64,000 nt of DNA from Klebsiella grimontii (GTDB lineage Bacteria; Pseudomonadota; Gammaproteobacteria; Enterobacterales; Enterobacteriaceae), in NCBI RefSeq assembly GCF_900200035.1, contig NZ_FZTC01000019.1, positions 496,001 to 560,000 on the forward strand. The letters run 5' to 3'. The translations under genes were made by a program, and so were the position numbers. The notes under the pieces are model-generated. The model was not told the DNA's origin and searched no databases. It saw only the letters and a program-made list of their open reading frames with translations. This document shows positions 46,231 to 56,702 of this stretch, piece by piece (the stretch's first letter is position 1; the number at the start of each line of letters is the position of its first letter).

Positions 46231-47607
46231 TTAAATATATTGCCCGCTGCGGACACTTTTAGGCTTTGGCGCGCAGCCTGCGGCATCATTCAGCAGGCTC
46301 AGATCGCGGTCGCGGACTTCAGGCATCAGGATCGCGGAAATTAAGCCAATAATGGAATAGCACACCAGCATAATCACAATCGGCATCCAGGAACCGGTCA
46401 TATTACAGAAAATACCGGCCAGCACCGGGCCAAATCCTACGGCGACGAGGCCACCCGCCTCTTTTGAAATTGCCATGCGGGTAAAGCGGTTACGCGAACC
46501 GAACATTTCCGCCATGGTGATATTTTCCAGCGCAAACAGCCCTAACACCGCAATATTATGAATGACGATCAATGACGCCATAATAGTGCTCGCGCTGTAG
46601 CTCTTATCCACAATAATCGACAGCATTGGCCAGGCCAGAATAATGGCTGAAATATTGACGATAATATACGGTATGCGACGCCCCACCTTATCTGACAGCC
46701 ATCCGAGGAATGGAATGGTAATAAAGCCAATAACAGAGCTGATCATTAACGCATCGGTAGGAATTGCCTTATCAAACAGTAAGGTTTGCACCAGATAGCC
46801 CGCGAGGAACGTTTGCAATAACCCTGAATTTCCGGCCTGTCCGAAGCGCAGACCCGTCGCCAGCCAGAAGGATTTACTTTTTAGCATGGCGCTAAAGGTC
46901 CCTTCCTGCGTTGCCATCTCATTCTGTAGGCCGCTGTCTTCGCTAACCTGCTCAAAGACCGGGCTCTCTTTCAGATTAAGACGCAGCCAGATGGCAAAAA
47001 TCATCACCACTGCGCTGGCCAGGAACGGGATTCGCCATCCCCACGCGACGAGCTGCTCGCGATCGAGCACGAAGAACATGACCGCCCAGATAGCCGTGGC
47101 GCTTAAGGTGCCGCAGTTGGTGCCCATCGCCACCAGCGAAGAGATAATCCCGCGCTTACCTTTCGGCGCATATTCCGCCAGCATGGTACCGGCGCCTGAT
47201 ATTTCTGCGCCTGCGCCAAGCCCCTGAATAATACGTAAGGTTACAAGCAACACCGGCGCTAAAATACCGACCTGAGCATAGGTTGGCAGTACGCCAATGA
47301 GGGTCGTACAGATCCCCATCATGGTGATGGTAATAAACAGGACCTTTTTGCGCCCAATACTGTCGCCCATTTTACCAAAAATAAAGGCGCCGACGATTCG
47401 CGCGATATATCCCGCGCCGTAGGTTCCCATTGCCAGAATCAAGGCCATCGCGGCGGATTGTTCCGGGAAAAATATTTCATGGAAAACCAGCGCCGCCCCG
47501 AGGGAATAGAGCTGGAAATCCATAAACTCCAGTGCAGTGCCTAACCAACCAGATACGGCTGCACGAATGAGATCGGAAGTGGTTCTCTCATTTTTTACGG
47601 TAGTCAT
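46231..47607 (-). CDS. ydfJ: MFS transporter YdfJ, intact
   Basis: 458 residues with twelve hydrophobic segments, metabolite/H+ symporter group of the MFS. Motif A is GKMGDSIGRKKVL and the repeat version LSDKVGRRIPY. In E. coli K-12 the locus is broken by the Qin prophage; here it is full length. It follows rspB by 46 bp and probably imports the sugar acid handled by RspA/RspB/YdfI. Confidence 0.85.
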   Translation of the reverse strand: MTTVKNERTTSDLIRAAVSGWLGTALEFMDFQLYSLGAALVFHEIFFPEQSAAMALILAMGTYGAGYIARIVGAFIFGKMGDSIGRKKVLFITITMMGICTTLIGVLPTYAQVGILAPVLLVTLRIIQGLGAGAEISGAGTMLAEYAPKGKRGIISSLVAMGTNCGTLSATAIWAVMFFVLDREQLVAWGWRIPFLASAVVMIFAIWLRLNLKESPVFEQVSEDSGLQNEMATQEGTFSAMLKSKSFWLATGLRFGQAGNSGLLQTFLAGYLVQTLLFDKAIPTDALMISSVIGFITIPFLGWLSDKVGRRIPYIIVNISAIILAWPMLSIIVDKSYSASTIMASLIVIHNIAVLGLFALENITMAEMFGSRNRFTRMAISKEAGGLVAVGFGPVLAGIFCNMTGSWMPIVIMLVCYSIIGLISAILMPEVRDRDLSLLNDAAGCAPKPKSVRSGQYI

Positions 47608-47653
47608 AATGATTATCTCTAATTGTAGAATACAGAGTCCGCACCTGTTGTTA

Positions 47654-48670
47654 TTAGCTGAAGGTTAATAAAACCTTACAGCACCGTTTCCTGTCATTTT
47701 CAAAAAGCTCCAGCGCATCGATAACCTGTTGATACGCAAATTGGTGAGTAATCAACTCCTCCGGATTAATTAAACCTTGTTCCAGCCACTTGATGACGAC
47801 CGGGAATTTATTGGCGTTAAGACGCGAGGAGAAAATAGAAAGCTCTTTCCCGGTAATCCCCTGCTGCGCAACCTGGGAAGGTTCCGTGGAGAATCCCATC
47901 AATACAATTCTCGCTGCCGGGGAGGCCAGGTTGACCGCCTCCTGGAGAATAGCGGGATGACAGGCGGCATCGATAATCAGCGTCGGCAGTATCCCCTTCG
48001 CCTTCAGCGTTTCCGCCAGAGGCTCATCGCTGTTGTTAATCACCCAGTCCGCGCCGTTACGCTGCGCCATCTGCAGGCGTTCATCAATGCGATCGACAAC
48101 GATAACCTGCTTAACGCGATACACCCGCTTCAGCACCTGAATCGTCGTCAGGCCCATCGGCCCGGCGCCGTAGACCAGCGCGATATCCTGGTCGGTAGGC
48201 GAAACGTGCCCGGTCACGTTAGCCGCGATGGTAAAGGGCTCAATCATCACCGCGTGGCTGTCCGAAACGTTGTCCGGAACCTGCCAGGCATTTTTCGCCG
48301 GCACCACCGCGTACTCGCTGAAGCCGCCGTCGCGATGCACACCGAGCACCACCAGCGAGGTACAGACGTTCGGCTTGCCCACCGAGCAAGGGTAGCAATG
48401 ACCGCAGCTAATGACCGGATCAACGCTAACCCGCTGGCCGACGGCTTTGTCGGTCACCCCTTCACCGATGGCGTCAATGACGCCAAAAAATTCATGGCCA
48501 ATGACGCGCGGGTATTTGGCAAACGGATTGTGCCCGCGATAAATATGGCTATCGGAACCGCATATTCCCGCCAGCTTAATTTTTACCCGCACTTCGCCCG
48601 CGGCAGGCTGCGGGATCGGCCGCTCTTCAATCACCAGTTCATTGGGCTGACGAATCACAATACTTTTCAT
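47654..48670 (-). CDS. rspB: Zinc-type alcohol dehydrogenase RspB
   Basis: 338 residues, medium-chain dehydrogenase. Catalytic zinc ligands Cys in GICGSDSH and His-Glu in GHEFFG, and the structural zinc cysteines in SCGHCYPCSVGKPNVC, are present; NAD motif GAGPMGL. Probably oxidises a sugar acid such as L-gulonate. ATG 48670 gives family length (E. coli 339). It follows rspA by 14 bp. Confidence 0.92.
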   Translation of the reverse strand: MKSIVIRQPNELVIEERPIPQPAAGEVRVKIKLAGICGSDSHIYRGHNPFAKYPRVIGHEFFGVIDAIGEGVTDKAVGQRVSVDPVISCGHCYPCSVGKPNVCTSLVVLGVHRDGGFSEYAVVPAKNAWQVPDNVSDSHAVMIEPFTIAANVTGHVSPTDQDIALVYGAGPMGLTTIQVLKRVYRVKQVIVVDRIDERLQMAQRNGADWVINNSDEPLAETLKAKGILPTLIIDAACHPAILQEAVNLASPAARIVLMGFSTEPSQVAQQGITGKELSIFSSRLNANKFPVVIKWLEQGLINPEELITHQFAYQQVIDALELFENDRKRCCKVLLTFS

Positions 48671-48684
48671 TTTGGCTTCCTTTT

Positions 48685-49899
48685 TTACCAGTTCCACAGC
48701 GTACCGTCTTCCAGACGCGCGACCGGCAGATAAGCCGGTTCATAGGGATATTTCGCGGCCAGTTTTTCATCAAACTCGATACCCAGCCCCGGCTTTTCCC
48801 CCGGATGCATATAGCCGTTATCAAACGTCCAGCTGTGCGGGAAGACTTCCAGCATCTGTTCGGAATAGCCCATATATTCCTGGACGCCAAAATTCGGCAC
48901 CCACTGGTCGAAATGCAGCGCGGCCGCCATGCAGACTGGAGACAGATCGGACGGCCCGTGCGAGCCGGTGCGTACCTGATAAAGCGAGGCAAAATCGGCG
49001 ATCCGACGCATCCCCGTAATCCCGCCCGCGTGGGTAATGGTGGTGCGGATATAGTCGATCAGCTGCTCTTCAATCAGCTGTTTACAGTCCCAAATGCTGT
49101 TGAAGACTTCGCCGACGGCAATCGGCGTGACGGTATGCTGGCGAATTAACCGGAAGCACTCCTGATTCTCCGCCGGGGTCGGATCCTCCATCCAGAACAG
49201 GCGGTAATCTTCGATACTCTTGCCAAAACGCGCCGCTTCAATCGGCGTCAGGCGGTGATGCATGTCATGCAGCAGATGCTCGTTAAAGCCAAATTTTTCG
49301 CGTACGGCGGCAAACAGCTGTGGCGTAAAATCGAGATACTTCTCGGTAGACCACAGCTGCTCTTCCGGCCATTGACCTTTGGTTGCCGGTTCGTAGGCCT
49401 GGCCTTTACCTTTCGCCATCCCGTAGGTGGTCTTCATTCCCGGCACGCCGCACTGCACGCGAATCGCTTTAAACCCCATCTCTTTATGGCGAGCGTAGTC
49501 GTCCAGGACTTCATCGATGGAGTGACCCGTGGTGTGGCAGTAAACCATCACCCCTTCCCGCGAAGCCCCGCCCAGCAGTTGGTATAGCGGCATGCCTGCG
49601 GCTTTCGCCTTAATATCCCAGAGCGCCATATCGATGGCGGAAATCGCCGACATCGTGACCGGACCACGACGCCAGTAGGCGCCCTTGTAGAAAAACTGCC
49701 AGATATCCTCAATGCGATGCGCATCGCGACCAATCAGTTGCGGACAGAGGTGATCCCGCAGATAGGATGCGACGGACAGCTCGCGACCATTTAGCGTCGC
49801 GTCACCCAGACCGACAATACCGTCATCGGTGGTGACTTTAAGGGTGACGAAGTTGCGCCCCGGACAGGTGACGAAAACTTCAGCGGCAACGATCTTCAT
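48685..49899 (-). CDS. rspA: D-mannonate dehydratase family protein RspA
   Basis: 404 residues, equal to E. coli RspA, enolase superfamily (ManD subgroup). Ligands and bases lie in [20 protein letters not shown] and AVGEVFNS. Such enzymes dehydrate mannonate weakly or an unknown acid. AAGGAA lies 8 nt before ATG. First gene of rspAB-ydfJ, with the shared motif upstream. Confidence 0.93.
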   Translation of the reverse strand: MKIVAAEVFVTCPGRNFVTLKVTTDDGIVGLGDATLNGRELSVASYLRDHLCPQLIGRDAHRIEDIWQFFYKGAYWRRGPVTMSAISAIDMALWDIKAKAAGMPLYQLLGGASREGVMVYCHTTGHSIDEVLDDYARHKEMGFKAIRVQCGVPGMKTTYGMAKGKGQAYEPATKGQWPEEQLWSTEKYLDFTPQLFAAVREKFGFNEHLLHDMHHRLTPIEAARFGKSIEDYRLFWMEDPTPAENQECFRLIRQHTVTPIAVGEVFNSIWDCKQLIEEQLIDYIRTTITHAGGITGMRRIADFASLYQVRTGSHGPSDLSPVCMAAALHFDQWVPNFGVQEYMGYSEQMLEVFPHSWTFDNGYMHPGEKPGLGIEFDEKLAAKYPYEPAYLPVARLEDGTLWNW

Positions 49900-49952
49900 T
49901 TCTCATTCCTTACTTCTATGCGGTTAGTGGGTAAAATTAAACCATCAGACCT

Positions 49953-49965
49953 ACTACCATACAAG
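49953..49965 (-). promoter_or_regulatory. Candidate RspR site upstream of rspA
   Basis: ACTACCATACAAG, identical to the ydfI upstream site; 54 bp before the rspA ATG. Confidence 0.5.
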
Positions 49966-50107
49966 TATAACGATCGAAAAAGACGCGACAGATCACACTA
50001 TCTCGCCGGACAGAAAGGAGGAATAAACAGAGAACGTGAACGCGAATGCCTTACCGCACAGGGGTATGCTGGCGCCGCCTATCCCGACGCCATGCAGTAA
50101 AAAAGGT

Positions 50108-50434
50108 CTATGCGCGTCCCCAGCCGGCTACGATTATCAGCATGCCGCACAGCGCAACCAGCGCGCCGGCCCAATCATAGTGGCTGAGTTTGACGCCATC
50201 GATAAAGCGCAGCCACAGCAGCGCGGTGCAGACATATACCCCACCGTAAGCGGCATACACCCGTCCGCTTGCCTCCGGGTGCAGGCTCAGTAGCCAGACA
50301 AAAAGCGCCAGCGCAGCGGCGGCCAGAATCAATAGTAACGGCGTGGCCCCGCGTTTTAACCATAGCCAGGGAAGATAGCAGCCAATGATTTCGCACAGCG
50401 CGGTGGCAAAGAAAAGCAGCGTCGTTTTTAACAT
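50108..50434 (-). CDS. ynfA: UPF0060 membrane protein YnfA
   Basis: 108 residues, four hydrophobic helices, same length as E. coli YnfA and related to SMR-type small transporters ([20 protein letters not shown]). Function uncertain; drug efflux has been proposed. Divergent from ynfB. Confidence 0.9.
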   Translation of the reverse strand: MLKTTLLFFATALCEIIGCYLPWLWLKRGATPLLLILAAAALALFVWLLSLHPEASGRVYAAYGGVYVCTALLWLRFIDGVKLSHYDWAGALVALCGMLIIVAGWGRA

Positions 50435-50570
50435 ATAAAGCGTCGTGAGTTGAGCAAGCGTTAACGCATTCTACGCAATAATGGCCGTCGTTTACTCCGT
50501 TTTGTCGGGTATGCCGTCGAAAGGAGATGTAGTAAACTTAGTCCGAGGGAATCACTTAAAGGAAATCGTG

Positions 50571-50912
50571 ATGAACACAACACTGAATAAACGCTGGTGC
50601 CTGACCGCTCTGCTGGCGCTGAGCGCGATGGTCTTTACCGCCTCGTCATTTGCCAAAACCGACAAGCTGGTGATTGAGTCCGGCGACAGCGCCCAGAGCC
50701 GCCAGCAGGCCGCAATGGAAAAAGAGCAGTGGAACGACACCCGCTCTTTACGCCAGAAGGTCAACACCCGTGCTGAAAAAGAGTGGGATAAAGCCGACGT
50801 GGCTTTTGACGCCCAGGATAACTGCCAGAAGAGCGCGAACGTCAACGCCTACTGGGAACCTAACACCCTGCGCTGCCTTGACCGCCGCACCGGACGCACC
50901 ATTACCCCGTAA
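50571..50912 (+). CDS. ynfB: DUF1283 periplasmic protein YnfB
   Basis: 113 residues with a signal peptide ending ASSFA and a mature part with many Lys/Glu and two cysteines (DNCQKS and LRCLDRR). Exported; function unknown. ATG 50571 follows AAAGGAA; the frame extends 30 codons upstream without support. Palindrome TGGCGCCCGCGGGCGCCA (50917-50934) follows. Confidence 0.88.
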   Translation: MNTTLNKRWCLTALLALSAMVFTASSFAKTDKLVIESGDSAQSRQQAAMEKEQWNDTRSLRQKVNTRAEKEWDKADVAFDAQDNCQKSANVNAYWEPNTLRCLDRRTGRTITP

Positions 50913-50916
50913 TGTA

Positions 50917-50934
50917 TGGCGCCCGCGGGCGCCA
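50917..50934. terminator. Palindromic hairpin after ynfB
   Basis: TGGCGCCCGCGGGCGCCA, no T run; weak terminator at best. Confidence 0.5.
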
Positions 50935-50972
50935 CAACCTATAAAGCTCCGCAATCACTCACAGGTATTTCC

Positions 50973-51533
50973 ATGACTGACGCATCTCACGTCAAACTCC
51001 GTCCGCTCGAGCGCGAAGACCTGCGCTTTGTCCACCAGCTCGACAACAATGCCAGCGTTATGCGTTACTGGTTTGAAGAACCCTATGAAGCCTTTGTCGA
51101 ACTGTCCGACCTGTACGACAAACACATTCACGATCAGAGCGAACGCCGCTTTGTCATTGAATGCGCTGGTGAAAAGGCCGGACTGGTGGAACTGGTTGAA
51201 ATCAACCATGTGCACCGCCGCGCCGAGTTTCAGATTATTATCTCGCCTGATTATCAGGGAAAAGGCCTGGCCACCCGCGCCGCAAAGCTGGCGATGGACT
51301 ACGGTTTTATGGTGCTCAACCTGTATAAGCTGTACCTCATCGTCGATAAAGAAAATGAAAAAGCGATCCACATCTACCGCAAGCTCGGCTTTATGGTAGA
51401 AGGCGAGCTGATTCATGAATTCTTTATTAACGGCGAATACCGCAATACCATCCGTATGTGCCTGTTTCAGCACCAATACCTGGCCGAGCATAAAACGCCG
51501 GGCCAGACGCTGCTGAAACCTACGGCTCAATAA
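50973..51533 (+). CDS. speG: Spermidine N1-acetyltransferase SpeG
   Basis: 186 residues, same as E. coli SpeG, GNAT fold with acetyl-CoA loop [15 protein letters not shown] and catalytic Tyr in HIYRKLGF. Acetylates spermidine and spermine, relieving polyamine toxicity. ATG 50973 gives MTDASHVK, the family start. Its last 7 bases overlap the convergent ynfC. Confidence 0.94.
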   Translation: MTDASHVKLRPLEREDLRFVHQLDNNASVMRYWFEEPYEAFVELSDLYDKHIHDQSERRFVIECAGEKAGLVELVEINHVHRRAEFQIIISPDYQGKGLATRAAKLAMDYGFMVLNLYKLYLIVDKENEKAIHIYRKLGFMVEGELIHEFFINGEYRNTIRMCLFQHQYLAEHKTPGQTLLKPTAQ

Positions 51534-52237
51534 TATTCAATGGTGCTTTTGATGGTGTAGTGCCGGGTTAGCGAAGGCTGCACGCTGTCGTCAACCACCT
51601 GAAGCTCACAGCTTACCGGGTTGTCGTGGCGGTCGTAATCGCAGGTCTGGCTGATGTTGCCCAGCGTGCGGTCATTGAAGGTGCTCACTGCGGTGTAGTC
51701 CATTTTTTTGCGCGGATCGGATGATGGCGTTGAGGCCACCGTAAAACGTTCCCCTTTGGCGGTCGTCGTTTTGCCCAGCGGGTAGCCTTCTCTGTCGTAG
51801 CGGTATGTCGCGGTGCTTTCTTTACCGCGAGCGGTGACGACGAACCCGTGCTCATCGGTTTCCCACGACACGCCCGCCAAGGGCATTTCCGCCAGCTGGC
51901 ATTTGCCCTGCACCCGCAGGCGCTTTTCGTGGCTTTGCGCATCCAGGTAGTAGTTCGCGTCCAGCACCAGCGCCGCGCCGGTTTTGTTCTCCAGATCCTC
52001 AAACGCCAGCAGGTCGAAGCACCCTTCACTGGACAAACGCCCTTTGACCCACTTCACCACCTGGTCATGTTCGTCATACAGCGTCTGGCTAAACGCTTTT
52101 ACCGGCCCGCGCAGCGGATCGAACTCAAATTCGTTAGAAAAGCTGGCCATTTCCGGGGTGAAGGCCTGCGGCGCGCCCTTTTCATCACAGGCGCTAAGCG
52201 CCCCAACTGCCAACAGCAGCAAAAACCGTTTTTTCAC
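51527..52237 (-). CDS. ynfC: Lipoprotein YnfC (UPF0257)
   Basis: 236 residues from GTG 52237, exactly the E. coli length; AAGGAA lies 7 nt upstream. Lipobox LSAC gives a lipid-modified Cys at residue 17. The sequence [22 protein letters not shown] is characteristic. Probably an outer-membrane lipoprotein of unknown function. The ATG nine codons upstream is less likely. Confidence 0.88.
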   Translation of the reverse strand: MKKRFLLLLAVGALSACDEKGAPQAFTPEMASFSNEFEFDPLRGPVKAFSQTLYDEHDQVVKWVKGRLSSEGCFDLLAFEDLENKTGAALVLDANYYLDAQSHEKRLRVQGKCQLAEMPLAGVSWETDEHGFVVTARGKESTATYRYDREGYPLGKTTTAKGERFTVASTPSSDPRKKMDYTAVSTFNDRTLGNISQTCDYDRHDNPVSCELQVVDDSVQPSLTRHYTIKSTIEYY

Positions 52238-52339
52238 GCGCGATTCCTTTTGTGCATAGTGCAATCATATTAGCAAATACAATTGTTTACACCACTTCTG
52301 CTATGCTTAACTTTGGATAACGTTAATAAGGAGTTTATG

Positions 52340-52591
52340 ATGAAACTATCACCCTGGCTATGTACGGCTCTGCTACTGGGTTCGACAGCTGCTTTCGCGG
52401 CGCCGGATTCCTGCGAGCGGGTAAAAAGCGATATTCAGCAGAAAATCATCAACAACGGCGTCCCGGAATCGGGCTTCAGCCTGACCATTGTCCCGAACGA
52501 CCAGCCCGATCAGCCCGGCGCGCAGGTTGTCGGCCACTGCGCCAACGATACCTTTAAAATCATCTACACCCGCGACAGCGGCGCGCAGTAA
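52340..52591 (+). CDS. ynfD: DUF1161 periplasmic protein YnfD
   Basis: 83 residues with a signal peptide ending AAFA and a mature part with two Cys (DSCERVK and VGHCAND). ATG 52340 is 6 nt after AAGGAG; the ATG one codon upstream is closer. Function unknown. Confidence 0.85.
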   Translation: MKLSPWLCTALLLGSTAAFAAPDSCERVKSDIQQKIINNGVPESGFSLTIVPNDQPDQPGAQVVGHCANDTFKIIYTRDSGAQ

Positions 52592-52614
52592 CCTCGCCGC
52601 ATGACTGGAGAAGT

Positions 52615-52641
52615 CTTATCCCTCGGTTGACCAGGGATAAG
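52615..52641 (+). terminator. Hairpin after ynfD
   Basis: CTTATCCCT-N9-AGGGATAAG; no clear T run. Confidence 0.5.
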
Positions 52642-52739
52642 ATCTCTCTACTCCATTTTAAGTATGATCCCTCACTCTCCACGCCGACCTTACGCAGGCG
52701 TTGGCATTACGCCATTATAACAAAATCATGGAGTGAGCT

Positions 52740-55174
52740 ATGTCTAACCAGGAACATACCGGCGGCCTTAGCCGTCGAACGCTAATTAAATCATCCGCCC
52801 TCGGCTCGCTGGCTCTCGCGGCCGGCGGTTTATCCCTGCCTTTCAGCCTGCGCCGCGCCGCCGCCGCTGTACAAGAAGCGACCCACGGCGAGGAACGGAT
52901 CGTCTGGGGCGCCTGTTCGGTCAACTGCGGCAGCCGCTGCGCGCTGCGTTCACACGTTCGCGATGACGAAGTGGTCTGGGTCGAAACCGACAATACCGGC
53001 ACGGACAGCTATGGCGATCACCAGGTGCGCGCCTGCCTGCGCGGGCGTTCTATTCGTCGTCGTATTAACCACCCCGACCGCCTCAACTACCCGATGAAAC
53101 GCGTCGGCAAACGCGGGGAAGGCAAGTTCGAACGTATCAGCTGGGACGAGGCGCTGGACGCCATCGCCGCCAGCCTGAAAAACGTGGTGGCAAAATACGG
53201 CAACGAAGCGGTCTACATTAACTACTCTTCCGGGATTGTCGGCGGCAATATCACCCGCTCCTCCCCTTACGCCTCGCTGGTGGCGCGTCTGATGAACTGC
53301 TACGGCGGTTTTTTAAGCCACTACGGTACCTATAGTACGGCGCAGATTTCCTGCGCGATGCCCTATACCTACGGCAGCAATGACGGCAACAGCACCTCCG
53401 ATATTGAAAACAGCAAACTGGTGGTGATGTTCGGCAATAACCCGGCGGAAACGCGCATGAGCGGCGGCGGGATCACCTACTATCTCGAACAGGCGCGCGA
53501 GCGCTCTAATGCGCGGATGATCGTTATCGATCCGCGCTATACCGACACCGCCGCCGGGCGCGAGGACGAATGGATCCCGATTCGTCCGGGTACGGATGCG
53601 GCGCTGGTGGCCGGTATCGCCTGGGTTTTGATCGACGAAAACCTGGTCGACCAGCCGTTCCTTGATACCTACTGCGTCGGCTACGACGAGAAAACGCTGC
53701 CGGAAGGGGCCCCGGCCAACGGACACTACAAAGCGTATATTCTCGGCCAGGGCGACGATGCTACCGCCAAAACGCCCCAGTGGGCGTCACGCATCACCGG
53801 CATTCCGGCGGATCGCATCATTAAGCTTGCGCGCGAAATTGGCGCCGCAAAACCGGCCTACATCTGCCAGGGGTGGGGACCGCAGCGTCAGGCTAATGGC
53901 GAACTGACCTCCCGGGCGATCGCCATGCTGCCTATTTTGACCGGTAACGTGGGGATTAACGGCGGCAACAGCGGCGCGCGCGAGTCAACTTACACCATTA
54001 CCATCGAACGCATGCCGCTGCCGGAAAACCCGGTGAAAACGCAGATCTCCTGCTTCAGCTGGACCGACGCCATCGATCGCGGCGCAGAAATGACCGCGAC
54101 CCGCGACGGCGTGCGCGGCAAAGAGAAGCTGGACGTGCCGATTAAATTCATCTGGAACTACGCCGGCAACACCATCATCAACCAGCACTCTGATATCAAT
54201 AAACCCACGATATCCTGCAGGATGAAAGCAAGTGCGAAACGATCGTGGTTATCGACAACTTTATGACCTCATCGGCCAAATACGCCGATATTCTGCTGCC
54301 GGACCTGATGACCGTCGAGCAGGAAGATATTATTCCCAACGACTACGCCGGCAATATGGGCTATCTCATCTTTATTCAGCCGGTCACCTCCGCTAAATTC
54401 GAGCGCAAGCCGATCTACTGGATCCTCAGCGAAGTCGCAAAGCGCCTTGGCGATGATATCCACCAGAAGTTTACCGAAGGCCGTACCCAGGAGCAGTGGC
54501 TGCAGCATCTGTACGCGAAAATGCTGGCGAAAGACCCGGCGCTACCGAGCTACGACGAACTGAAAAAGATGGGGATTTATAAGCGTAAAGACCCCAACGG
54601 CCACTTTGTCGCCTATCGCGACTTCCGCAAAGACCCTGTCGCCAACCCGCTAAAAACCCCATCGGGTAAAATCGAGATCTACTCCAGCCGTCTGGCGGAT
54701 ATCGCCGGCAAATGGCAGTTGGAAAAGGACGAAACCATCAGTCCATTACCGGTATACGCGTCGACTTTCGAAGGCTGGGACGACCCGCTGCGCGAGAAAT
54801 TCCCGCTGCAAATGTTCGGCTTCCACTATAAGGCGCGCACCCACTCCAGCTACGGCAACATCGATGTGTTACAGGCCGCCTGCCGCCAGGAGGTATGGCT
54901 TAACCCGCTGGATGCCGAGAAGCGCGGGATTAAAAATGGCGATATGGTGCGCGTATTCAACGCCCGCGGCGAACTGCGCATTCCGGCTAAGGTGACCCCG
55001 CGCATCATGCCCGGCGTATCGGCGATGGGCCAGGGCGCCTGGCATGACGCCAATATGAACGGCGATCGCATCGATCGCGGCTCCTGTATCAATACTCTCA
55101 CGACGCATCGTCCTTCGCCGCTGGCGAAAGGCAATCCCCAGCACACCAATCTGGTCGAAATCGAGAAGGTTTAA
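52740..55174 (+). pseudogene. ynfE: DMSO-reductase-like catalytic subunit YnfE, 1-nt frameshift
   Basis: Two overlapping frames together encode an intact YnfE/DmsA-like protein: 52740-54203 and then the next frame to 55174. The break is at 54201-54206, where the family reading needs AAAACCC but AAACCC is present; the first frame then ends after a nonsense tail at 54266. Corrected, the protein is about 811 residues. Tat signal SRRTLIK, [4Fe-4S] cysteines in CSVNCGSRC, Mo-ligand Ser in GTYSTAQIS and TMAO/DMSO-type domains are present. Real mutation, programmed shift or sequencing error cannot be told apart here. E. coli has two copies (ynfE, ynfF); here there is one. Confidence 0.9.
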
Positions 55175-55184
55175 GGAGTAAACC

Positions 55185-55802
55185 ATGAGCGCTCAGTATG
55201 GATTTTTTATCGATTCCGCCCGCTGCACCGGCTGTAAGACCTGCGAGCTGGCCTGTAAGGATTATAAAAACTTAACGCCTGACGTCAGCTTTCGCCGCAT
55301 TTACGAATACGCGGGCGGCGACTGGCAGGAAGATAACGGCGTGTGGAATCAAAACGTTTTCGCCTATTACCTTTCCATTGCCTGCAACCACTGCGAAGAC
55401 CCGGCCTGTACTAAAGTGTGCCCCAGCGGCGCCATGCATAAGCGCGATGATGGCTTTGTGGTGGTGAACGAAGAGGTATGCATCGGCTGTCGCTACTGCC
55501 ATATGGCCTGCCCGTACGGCGCGCCGCAGTACAACGCGGCGAAAGGCCACATGACCAAATGCGACGGCTGCTACGACCGTGTTGCTGACGATAAAAAGCC
55601 GATTTGCGTCGAATCCTGCCCGCTGCGGGCGCTCGACTTTGGCCCCATCGAAGAGCTGCGCGAAAAGCACGGCCAGCTTGCCGCCGTCGCGCCGCTGCCG
55701 TCCGCGCACTTCACTAAACCGAGCATTGTGATTAAACCTAACGCCAACAGCCGTCCGACGGGTGATACCACCGGCTATCTGGCCAACCCGAAGGAGGTGT
55801 AA
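55185..55802 (+). CDS. ynfG: Iron-sulfur subunit YnfG (DmsB-like)
   Basis: 205 residues, equal to E. coli YnfG/DmsB. Four cysteine clusters for [4Fe-4S] centres: CTGCKTCELAC, CNHCEDPAC, CIGCRYCHMAC and CDGCYD with CVESC. It passes electrons from the membrane subunit to the Mo enzyme at the periplasmic face. 10 bp after ynfE. Confidence 0.93.
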   Translation: MSAQYGFFIDSARCTGCKTCELACKDYKNLTPDVSFRRIYEYAGGDWQEDNGVWNQNVFAYYLSIACNHCEDPACTKVCPSGAMHKRDDGFVVVNEEVCIGCRYCHMACPYGAPQYNAAKGHMTKCDGCYDRVADDKKPICVESCPLRALDFGPIEELREKHGQLAAVAPLPSAHFTKPSIVIKPNANSRPTGDTTGYLANPKEV

Positions 55803-55803
55803 C

Positions 55804-56661
55804 GTGGGAAATGGATGGCATGAATGGCCGCTGGTGCTGTTTACGGTGCTGGGGCAAAGCGTTGCAGGGGCGATTATCGTCAGCGGGCTGGGCTGGCTTT
55901 CGCTGAATAACAACTCCGAAGCCCGCCAGCGCCTGGTGCGCGGCATGTTTTTTATCTGGCTGGTGATGGGGATTGGCTTTCTGGCGTCAATCATCCACCT
56001 CGGCTCGCCGCTGCGGGCGTTTAACTCGCTTAACCGGGTAGGCGCATCGGCGTTAAGTAACGAAATTGCCAGCGGCGCGCTGTTTTTCGCCGTGGGGGGT
56101 TTCTGGTGGCTGCTGACGATACTCGGCAAAATGCCGAATATGCTGGCCAAAGCCTGGCTCCTGCTCACCATGCTGCTCGGCTGCCTGTTCGTCCTTGAGA
56201 TGACCCTGGTCTATCAAATTGATACCGTGCCGACCTGGTATAATGCCTACACCACCGCCGCCTTCTTTCTGACGATGGTGCTGTGCGGGCCGCTTTTCGC
56301 CGCCCTGCTGCTGCGGGTAGCCAACGTGCCTTTTAACGGCACCCTCTTCGCGTCGATGAGCGTCCTTGCGCTGCTGGCAAGCCTGGCGGTGGTCATTTTG
56401 CAGAACAGCGAACTGGCGGAGATCCGCAGCTCCGTGCAGCAGGCCAGCGCCCTGCTGCCAAACTACGGCTGGCTACAAATCCTGCGTTTAGTATTTTTGA
56501 CGCTGGGCCTTGGCTGCTGGATCTGCCCGCTGGCAAGAAAGAAAAACCCGCGCATCGCCAGCCTGCTGCTCGGACTGATCCTGGTATTACTCGGCGAGTT
56601 TATCGGTCGCGGCCTGTTTTATGGCCTACATATGACCGTCGGTACGGCGATTGCTGGTTAA
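55804..56661 (+). CDS. ynfH: Membrane anchor subunit YnfH (DmsC-like)
   Basis: 285 residues, about eight hydrophobic helices. Quinol-oxidising anchor of the DMSO-reductase-type complex. Starts at GTG 55804, one base after the ynfG stop, with AAGGAGG upstream. E. coli YnfH is 284 residues. Confidence 0.9.
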   Translation: MGNGWHEWPLVLFTVLGQSVAGAIIVSGLGWLSLNNNSEARQRLVRGMFFIWLVMGIGFLASIIHLGSPLRAFNSLNRVGASALSNEIASGALFFAVGGFWWLLTILGKMPNMLAKAWLLLTMLLGCLFVLEMTLVYQIDTVPTWYNAYTTAAFFLTMVLCGPLFAALLLRVANVPFNGTLFASMSVLALLASLAVVILQNSELAEIRSSVQQASALLPNYGWLQILRLVFLTLGLGCWICPLARKKNPRIASLLLGLILVLLGEFIGRGLFYGLHMTVGTAIAG

Positions 56662-56702
56662 TCAACGGGTGCCGCGGCACCCTCTGCTGTTAAGGAATAG
56701 GT

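Noticed and set aside
47777..48733. Long plus-strand open frame opposite rspB
   Set aside because: Antisense shadow; rspB has all zinc and NAD motifs.
49918..50100. 60-codon frame between rspA and ynfA
   Set aside because: No ribosome site; it runs across the putative rspA regulatory region.
52625..52645. FNR box upstream of ynfE
   Set aside because: TTGAC-N4-GATAA matches only one half and is part of the ynfD hairpin.
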